A stretch of 5,990 nucleotides of DNA from an uncultured Pseudomonadota bacterium. GTDB lineage: Bacteria; SAR324; NAC60-12. Position 1 is the first letter of the stretch, and every line of letters begins with the position of its first letter. Below are positions 1 through 5,059 of this stretch, one piece after another. The notes beneath the pieces were generated by a model. That model was not told the DNA's origin, made no database searches, and saw only the letters and a program-made list of their open reading frames with translations. Made by a program: the position numbers and the translations under genes. The DNA lies in NCBI GenBank assembly GCA_913056375.1, contig CAJXNF010000194.1:1-5990 (forward strand), read 5' to 3'.

Positions 1-1
1 G

Positions 2-46
2 TTTGAGGATTGGGGTGATGCGGTAGAGGCCCTGGAAGAGGAGTCA
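2..46 (+). repeat. Coding direct repeat, copy 1 (FEDWG motif)
   Basis: This encodes a 15-residue unit beginning FEDWG and ending in EES. It matches copy 2 at 104-148, with a period of 102 nt (34 codons). The base before it (G at position 1) also matches the base before copy 2, so the similarity may continue past the left edge. The first 17 nt are identical between copies. Confidence 0.85.
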
Positions 47-337
47 GAGGAAGTAGCGAGTGCCGAGCCCGAAGGTGAACCCGAGGTTTTGGAAGAAGAG
101 ACGTTTGAGGATTGGGGTGAAGCTGTGGAAGCCTTGGAAGATGAATCCGATAGCCCACCACCAGTAGAAACTCCTGCCGTTGCTGCTTCGACAGCTACCG
201 AAATTCCAGCAGGCATGGGATCATTAGATACAGTGATTGAGGGTATGATCACACGATCTGTACAGAAAGCTGTCGCAGATGCAATGCCTCAGATCGTTGA
301 GCGGATTGTTCAGGAACTTCGACAGCCCCGCCCATGA
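2..337 (+). CDS. Glutamate-rich repeat protein with C-terminal helix (3' part only)
   Basis: This reading frame is open from the left edge, so only the last 111 residues are visible and the true start is outside. The first 50 visible residues are about half Glu/Asp, and no Lys, Arg or His occurs until residue 85. The motif FEDWG-(D/E)-AVEALE-(E/D)-ES occurs twice, 34 residues apart. A Pro/Ala/Thr-rich linker follows (about residues 52-70), and the end (about 73-108) looks like an amphipathic helix containing MPQIVERIVQEL. An acidic disordered body with a short C-terminal helix recalls PopZ-like polar organisers and acidic proteins of deltaproteobacteria, but I recognise no family with certainty. 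It could equally be the tail of a larger protein. The TTG at 89 is internal to the repeat and is not a credible start. The stop lies 1 nt before the Hfq-like gene, suggesting co-transcription and possible translational coupling. Confidence 0.75.
   Translation, partial: FEDWGDAVEALEEESEEVASAEPEGEPEVLEEETFEDWGEAVEALEDESDSPPPVETPAVAASTATEIPAGMGSLDTVIEGMITRSVQKAVADAMPQIVERIVQELRQPRP
104..148 (+). repeat. Coding direct repeat, copy 2 (FEDWG motif)
   Basis: This is the second copy of the 15-residue acidic unit; 13 of 15 residues match copy 1. After the first 17 identical bases, the differences fall almost entirely at synonymous positions (GCG/GCT, GTA/GTG, GAG/GAA, CTG/TTG, TCA/TCC). The two changed residues are conservative Asp/Glu swaps. 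The pattern suggests an old duplication kept at protein level. Confidence 0.85.
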
Positions 338-338
338 A

Positions 339-542
339 ATGGCCCGTCCCATTGTTCAGGATTATGAAGCCATCCAACTGAGCCAAGCTATCACTGATCG
401 TAAGCAACTACGATTAGTGTTCTTGGATGGAGATACCCTTGTCGAGACAGTCCGCTGGCACACCCCAGCCTGGATTGGTCTGCGTGACGGCAAGGTCATC
501 AACAAGCAAGCCCTCAAGTTCTGGGAGCCGCTTGATCCCTAA
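339..542 (+). CDS. Hfq/Sm-like small protein, cyanobacterial-type Hfq relative
   Basis: This 67-residue protein probably adopts the Sm fold: a short N-terminal helix (about residues 8-20), an Sm1-like strand region (about 22-49, with LVFLDGDTLVETVRW), and a short Sm2-like strand (about 53-62, VINKQALKF). The layout and the positions of GD, VRW, P and KQA line up with cyanobacterial Hfq from memory, where the classical Sm2 motif (Y/F)KHA is also replaced. Hfq of Enterobacteria is a hexameric RNA chaperone. The Synechocystis homologue instead acts with the pilus ATPase PilB in motility, so RNA binding should not be assumed here. I chose ATG 339 over the in-frame ATG 279 because the extra 20 residues would lie inside the upstream gene and do not look like an Sm protein. 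The gene begins 1 nt after the upstream stop and has no clear Shine-Dalgarno sequence, so translation may depend on coupling. The family call is a recollected alignment, not a search. Confidence 0.7.
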   Translation: MARPIVQDYEAIQLSQAITDRKQLRLVFLDGDTLVETVRWHTPAWIGLRDGKVINKQALKFWEPLDP

Positions 543-591
543 AGATCCATCTGTTCGTCACATCCCGCACTGAAATCCCAACCAAACCAAC

Positions 592-2592
592 ATGACACAG
601 GCGTCCACTGTCCAGCGTATGCAGGAACTCACTGAGTTGATCCATGGGCACAACGCACGCTACTATTTGAGTACTCCGACGATTAGTGATGAGAGTTTCG
701 ATGCTCTGGTAAGGGAATTGGCGCAACTGGAGGCCAGCTATCCAGAATTGCGTGATCCTTCCTCTCCCCTGCTGCGTATCACCGCAACCCCACTGAGTAC
801 TTTTCCCTCGCGTTCCCATCGAATTCCAATGCTCAGCCTGAGCAATGCCTATTCTCTTGAAGAAGTTGTAAATTGGGACACTAGCGTACGACGCCTGCTG
901 GAGGTACCCCAAGTAGAGTATGTCGGCGAATTGAAGATCGATGGACTGGCGGTATCGCTGATTTATGAGCGAGGCCGTCTGGAAGCCGGAGTCACCAGAG
1001 GGGATGGCCAAGTTGGCGATGAGATCACTCCGAACTTGCTGACAATTGCCAATCTGCCATTGCAGTTGCCTGAGCCAATCAATCTGGAAGTCCGTGGAGA
1101 GGTCTATCTGCCTCATCTCAGTTTTGAAAAACTCAACGCTCGAAGGCAAGCAGAGGGAGAACCTCTCTTCAAAAATCCACGTAACGCAGCTGCAGGCACG
1201 CTGCGGCTGTTGGATACAGCAGAAGTTCGTCGCCGTCGGTTGCAAATCCTGATTTATGCAGTTGCTCAGGGCTCAAATAAAACTTCTCACTATGCCAATC
1301 TTCAGTGGCTAGGAGAGCTGGGTTTCCCAATCAATCCAGCGACACGCCTCTTACCCGACTGGGATTCGGTCAAGAACTTTCTGGAACACTGGGAGAGCGA
1401 GCGTCGTCACCTTGATTACGATGTGGATGGGATTGTGCTGAAGGCAAATTCATTGGAAGACCAGGCAGCTCTCGGAATGACTGCCAAATCTCCCCGCTGG
1501 GCTATCGCCTTCAAGTTTACTGCAGAACAAGCAGTCTCCACACTGCGTGAGATTGAAATTGGGGTAGGCCGAACAGGAGTTCTCACTCCAGTGGCTCTTC
1601 TGGATCCGGTGGAATTGAATGGGACCACGGTGTCGAGAGCAACCTTGCACAATTATGATCAGATTGAGCGACTTCAACTCCGCTTGGGAGATCAGGTACT
1701 GGTGGAGAAGGGGGGAGAAATCATCCCAAAAATCGTGGCTGTGCACCTGCCTGCTCCTGTGAGTGAATCTGGGCCGATTGATCCACCAACAGCCTGTCCA
1801 GCCTGTGACAGCCTAGCAATTCAGTACCCAGGTGAGATCGACTGGCGTTGTCCAAATCCAGAATGCCCCGCACAGCTACAAGAACGGTTACTACACTTTG
1901 TCTCTCGTCGCGCAATGGATATTGATGCCGTCGGTCCAGCACTACTGGATCAACTACTGAAACACCGACTGGTACGGAGTGCTGCGGACCTTTACCGATT
2001 ACAGATCGAGGACTTGACGCCCTTAGAACGGATGGGACTCAAGTCTGCACAGAATGTGGTGCTGGCCATTGACCAATCAAGGCAAAGACCACTCCCTCGC
2101 TTTTTGCACGCGCTCGGTATCCCGCATGTGGGTGAAAAGACTGCCCAATTGCTGGCACGTAACTACGGTTCATTGGAGGCTCTTCAACAAGCAGATCAGG
2201 AAGAATTGGCGGCAATCCATGAGATTGGCCCAGTGATCGCTGAAAGTGTAGCCCGCTACTTCCGTAGTACAGAAACCAAAGCACTGCTTCAGGAATTGTG
2301 GGACGCTGGGGTGAGACCACAGGAACTACAGGTTCAGCAGGCTCCTGATTCACCACTTAAAGGGAAAACCGTGGTGCTTACAGGAGCACTCTCGGAGCCA
2401 AGAGATGTTTGGCAACAGCGCCTCGAAGACGCAGGAGCCCGGATTTCTGGAAGTGTTTCTAAGAAAACAGATTATGTTTTGGCTGGAGAAAAAGCAGGTT
2501 CCAAGCTGGAGAAAGCTGAGAAGTTGAAAGTCTCTGTGATCAGTGAGGATCAAGCTCGGAGTTGGTTGAGTGGTTCATCCAATAGCGAATGA
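592..2592 (+). CDS. ligA: NAD+-dependent DNA ligase LigA
   Basis: LigA seals 3'-OH/5'-phosphate nicks in duplex DNA using NAD+, joining Okazaki fragments and completing excision repair in the cytoplasm. The 666-residue length is normal for the family. Domains in order: Ia (about 1-70, with the NAD-binding SDESFD segment); adenylation domain with ELKIDG and nucleophile Lys115, plus Glu170 (EVRGE), Arg197 (NPRNAAAG), Lys284 (DGIVLK) and Lys308 (AFKF); OB fold from about 320 (GRTGVLTPVA); zinc finger with Cys402, Cys405, Cys420 and Cys425; helix-hairpin-helix repeats (about 440-570); BRCT (about 585-660, GKTVVLTGAL). All core catalytic and zinc residues are present. ATG 592 is chosen because an in-frame stop lies at 571-573 with no start between, and it places the nucleophile at 115, as in E. 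coli. Met10 at 619 is a possible alternative. The leader before ATG is A/C-rich with no Shine-Dalgarno. The last 43 nt overlap the opposing SDR gene. Confidence 0.98.
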   Translation: MTQASTVQRMQELTELIHGHNARYYLSTPTISDESFDALVRELAQLEASYPELRDPSSPLLRITATPLSTFPSRSHRIPMLSLSNAYSLEEVVNWDTSVRRLLEVPQVEYVGELKIDGLAVSLIYERGRLEAGVTRGDGQVGDEITPNLLTIANLPLQLPEPINLEVRGEVYLPHLSFEKLNARRQAEGEPLFKNPRNAAAGTLRLLDTAEVRRRRLQILIYAVAQGSNKTSHYANLQWLGELGFPINPATRLLPDWDSVKNFLEHWESERRHLDYDVDGIVLKANSLEDQAALGMTAKSPRWAIAFKFTAEQAVSTLREIEIGVGRTGVLTPVALLDPVELNGTTVSRATLHNYDQIERLQLRLGDQVLVEKGGEIIPKIVAVHLPAPVSESGPIDPPTACPACDSLAIQYPGEIDWRCPNPECPAQLQERLLHFVSRRAMDIDAVGPALLDQLLKHRLVRSAADLYRLQIEDLTPLERMGLKSAQNVVLAIDQSRQRPLPRFLHALGIPHVGEKTAQLLARNYGSLEALQQADQEELAAIHEIGPVIAESVARYFRSTETKALLQELWDAGVRPQELQVQQAPDSPLKGKTVVLTGALSEPRDVWQQRLEDAGARISGSVSKKTDYVLAGEKAGSKLEKAEKLKVSVISEDQARSWLSGSSNSE

Positions 2593-3410
2593 TAGCCTTC
2601 CTGATAAGTGGGATAGCGCAGCAACAGTCCTGTAGATTGGAGACGCTGATTTGAAATTCTACGCTCGAGGAAAGGGACAGCTGCCTCCGGCTCAGCAAGC
2701 AACTCATGATTTTCTGGTGACAAGACTGCTGGACGTTGCTTCGTACACCACTGAGCCACTCGCAGTGAGGGTAGTGGTTGATGATCGACGGCATTGATGC
2801 AGGAAGGTAGTTCGGGCTGCAGAATCAGCAGATGTATCAACCGTGCGAGATCTTCCACGTGAATGCGGTGGGTAGGCTGATGTGGAGACGTAGGCATCGC
2901 TTGGCCATTGCGCAGTCGTTGCCAGAGATTACGTTTGGGTCCGTAGATACCTCCTGGACGAACCACTTGTAAATCGAACGCCTCTCCTAGCAGATCTTCT
3001 GTTTGTTTTCGTAGCTCGCCGGAAAGAGAGTCTGGCTCTTCTCTAGTGTCCTCTGTCCAAACTCCTGCCCGTTTGGGATATATTCCTGTTGTGGAAACGT
3101 AGAGTAAGCGCGAACAAGCTGGCCGATGCTCACGCATCCAGGCAGACCACTGCTGTAAGTGATTTCGGTTGGCCTCCAAATCACGGATGGGTGGGATGGT
3201 CAAGATGAGCGTTGCCGATTGCACTGGCAGGACTTCCCAACTCGAAGTCTGAGTCCAGTCAAAGGGTACAACCGGCAGGGGCTGTTGGCTGAGAATCGCA
3301 GGGTACGATGAGGGACGACAGGTCCCCCAGGACTGTGGTGACCAAGGAACCAACCGCGCAAGGGTAGAGCCCAGATAGCCTAGACCAAGGATACCGACGG
3401 TTGGCTCCAT
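2550..3410 (-). CDS. Atypical extended SDR / NAD(P)-binding Rossmann protein (YeeZ-like)
   Basis: This 286-residue cytoplasmic protein has an N-terminal nucleotide-binding motif (GILGLGYLG, residues 6-14). Other SDR landmarks follow: the YVSTTGIYP strand (104-112), RPGGIYGP (151-158), RIHVEDLARLI (182-192), an N-A-V-D strand (206-209) and a C-terminal SNQRL...LRYPTYQEG segment (253-272). This order matches the YeeZ-like atypical SDR group related to nucleoside-diphosphate-sugar epimerases. The usual catalytic Tyr-x-x-x-Lys appears as Ser130 and Arg134 (SGELRKQTE), so classical SDR dehydrogenase chemistry is doubtful; a binding, regulatory or unusual redox role is possible. The substrate is unknown. 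It starts 5 nt after the glutamate-synthase-like gene and lacks a clear Shine-Dalgarno, which points to co-transcription and coupling. Its 3' end overlaps ligA on the opposite strand. The family is fairly sure; the function is not. Confidence 0.9.
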   Translation of the reverse strand: MEPTVGILGLGYLGSTLARLVPWSPQSWGTCRPSSYPAILSQQPLPVVPFDWTQTSSWEVLPVQSATLILTIPPIRDLEANRNHLQQWSAWMREHRPACSRLLYVSTTGIYPKRAGVWTEDTREEPDSLSGELRKQTEDLLGEAFDLQVVRPGGIYGPKRNLWQRLRNGQAMPTSPHQPTHRIHVEDLARLIHLLILQPELPSCINAVDHQPLPSLRVAQWCTKQRPAVLSPENHELLAEPEAAVPFLERRISNQRLQSTGLLLRYPTYQEGYHSLLDEPLNQLRA

Positions 3411-3415
3411 CAGAT

Positions 3416-5029
3416 TCAGTGTCGAACTGAGTCGAAAGAGGAGGACTGTGCAGAGGCAACTGCCCGAGCATAGGATTTGGGTATATCGGACTGTAACAGG
3501 CTACCTGGTTCCAGGTACTCGTAGATTTCTCCGTAGTGCTTGATCTCGGTAGCGCTGATCCGCCGCATGAGATGCCAGGGCCGCAGGTCATCTGTATCCT
3601 TCACCCCCATTGCTCCGATGATTTCACAGACACTCTTCTCTAAGTTCTTGTGTAGGTTATAGACACGTACTTTCTTGTCTGATGGATCCAAACCATACAT
3701 CAATGTCCGATCTGTTGTTGCAACTCCCACTGGACAGCGATTTGTGTTGCACTTGAGTGCTTGAATACAGCCGAGCGCCATCATCATAGCCCGAGCCGAG
3801 TTACAGAGATCAGCACCCAGTGCCAGACGTTTGACGATGCCGAAGCCTGACATCACTTTGCCACTGCTGATGATCCGAATATCTTTGCGTAGATCAAATC
3901 CAGTGAGGGCGTTATTTACAAAGATCAAACCTTCGCTCAAAGGACTACCGATATTATTAGTGAATTCCAGTGGGGCTGCACCGGTTCCACCCTCTCCTCC
4001 ATCGACTGTAATGAAATCAGGCTTGATTCCTGTTTCGTGCATCGCCTTACAGATGGCCAGAAATTCACGTCGTTTACCCACACAGAGTTTGAAGCCAACC
4101 GGCTTGCCTCCTGATTTCTCTCGCAGCAACTGAACAAATTCAATCAATTCCAAGGGAGTCGAGAACGCTGAATGCCCTGGAGGTGAATTGACATCCTGTC
4201 CCATCGGTACACCACGAATTTCTGCAATTTCCTTGGTTAGCTTAGCTGCAGGTAGAATCCCGCCATGTCCAGGCTTTGCTCCTTGAGAGAGCTTGATTTC
4301 AATCATCTTTACCTGGTCTTGAGACGCCTTCTCTGCAAATTTCTCAGCGCTGAAGCTCCCATCATTGTTTCGGCAGGCGAAGTAGCCTGTGCCAATCTGC
4401 CAGATCAGATCACCACCACCCTGATGGTGAAATTTTGAAATTCCCCCTTCCCCAGTGTTGTGGGCGAAGTTGCCCATCTTGGCGCCACTGTTGAGAGCCA
4501 GTACGGCATTAGCACTCAGAGAACCATAACTCATTGCAGAAATATTTAGCAGGCTGGCCGAGTAAGGCTGTTTACAATCCGGTCCACCTACCGCGACACG
4601 AAGATCAGTCTGATCCAAGTGAGCGGGCTTTAGCGAGTGGTTGACCCACTCGTAGCCAACTTCGTAAACATCTTGTTGAGTTCCGAAAGGGACAGTATCT
4701 CGTGCATTTTTGGCCCGCTGATAGACTAGGCTTCGTTCCAAACGGTTGAAGGGACGACCTCCTGTGTCGGATTCCACAAAATATTGATAGAGTTCTGGAC
4801 GGATTTCTTCCAGCAGGTAGCGCAGGTGGCCAATGATTGGGAAGTTTCGAGGGACAGTCTGTGATTTCTGAAAGACATCACGTAGGCCCAACAGAATGAG
4901 CGGTGCGCCAATGACTAGAGTCCAGAGAATTTCCAGATAGATCGGAGCAACTGCGGCCAGCATACCAAGGTAGAGGAGCGTGAGGACATAAAATACCTTC
5001 CGCACGCTGATGGGTGAATCAGCAATCAT
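3416..5029 (-). CDS. Membrane-anchored stand-alone glutamate-synthase-like FMN/Fe-S protein
   Basis: This 537-residue protein belongs to the FMN-binding glutamate synthase family, meaning the central synthase domain of GltB without other GOGAT parts. Residues about 11-49 form one or two hydrophobic segments, so it is probably anchored in the inner membrane with the catalytic domain in the cytoplasm. The TIM-barrel domain (about 130-480) shows NISAMSYGSLS (162-172), HNTGEGG (190-196), KPGHGG (252-257), DGGEGGTGA (343-351) and an ISSGK segment near 387-391. Cys421, Cys427 and Cys432 have the C-x5-C-x4-C spacing that holds the 3Fe-4S cluster in GltB, followed by PVGVAT. There is no N-terminal glutaminase domain, so it cannot release ammonia from glutamine by itself, and no GltD partner is in the window. 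The true substrate is unknown; related stand-alone domains occur in N-methylglutamate synthase. ATG 5029 is supported by an AGGAG site 5 nt upstream. It sits 30 nt after the kinase gene and 5 nt before the SDR gene. Confidence 0.93.
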   Translation of the reverse strand: MIADSPISVRKVFYVLTLLYLGMLAAVAPIYLEILWTLVIGAPLILLGLRDVFQKSQTVPRNFPIIGHLRYLLEEIRPELYQYFVESDTGGRPFNRLERSLVYQRAKNARDTVPFGTQQDVYEVGYEWVNHSLKPAHLDQTDLRVAVGGPDCKQPYSASLLNISAMSYGSLSANAVLALNSGAKMGNFAHNTGEGGISKFHHQGGGDLIWQIGTGYFACRNNDGSFSAEKFAEKASQDQVKMIEIKLSQGAKPGHGGILPAAKLTKEIAEIRGVPMGQDVNSPPGHSAFSTPLELIEFVQLLREKSGGKPVGFKLCVGKRREFLAICKAMHETGIKPDFITVDGGEGGTGAAPLEFTNNIGSPLSEGLIFVNNALTGFDLRKDIRIISSGKVMSGFGIVKRLALGADLCNSARAMMMALGCIQALKCNTNRCPVGVATTDRTLMYGLDPSDKKVRVYNLHKNLEKSVCEIIGAMGVKDTDDLRPWHLMRRISATEIKHYGEIYEYLEPGSLLQSDIPKSYARAVASAQSSSFDSVRH

Positions 5030-5034
5030 GAAAA

Positions 5035-5039
5035 CTCCT
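5035..5039 (-). promoter_or_regulatory. Shine-Dalgarno for the glutamate-synthase-like gene
   Basis: On the minus strand this reads AGGAG, followed by a 5-nt spacer (TTTTC) and ATG at 5029-5027. It is the only strong ribosome-binding site I found in the window, and it fixes the start of the glutamate-synthase-like gene. It lies in the 30-nt gap after the kinase stop. Confidence 0.8.
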
Positions 5040-5059
5040 GAAGAATGAAAGTGAGTTGC

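Noticed and set aside
89..91. TTG as the start of the acidic protein
   Set aside because: The frame is open to the left edge and the repeat motif continues upstream of it, so the TTG is internal.
279..338. Upstream in-frame ATG that would lengthen the Hfq-like protein by 20 residues
   Set aside because: These bases encode the conserved-looking C-terminal helix of the upstream protein in another frame, and the extension has no Sm-like character.
532..560. TTGATC as a possible -35 element of a ligA promoter
   Set aside because: No acceptable -10 box lies at 16-18 nt spacing, and the position overlaps the end of the Hfq-like gene.
514..1245. Long minus-strand reading frame (243 codons) opposite the start of ligA
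   Set aside because: It lies antisense to the well-conserved N-terminal and adenylation domains of LigA, shows no recognisable motif, and its composition looks like an antisense translation.
1450..1746. Other minus-strand frames inside ligA and plus-strand frames inside the leftward genes
   Set aside because: They lie entirely within strongly supported conserved coding regions and show no motifs of their own.
3411..3415. Terminator or promoter between the glutamate-synthase-like and SDR genes
   Set aside because: Only 5 nt separate them and no inverted repeat is present.
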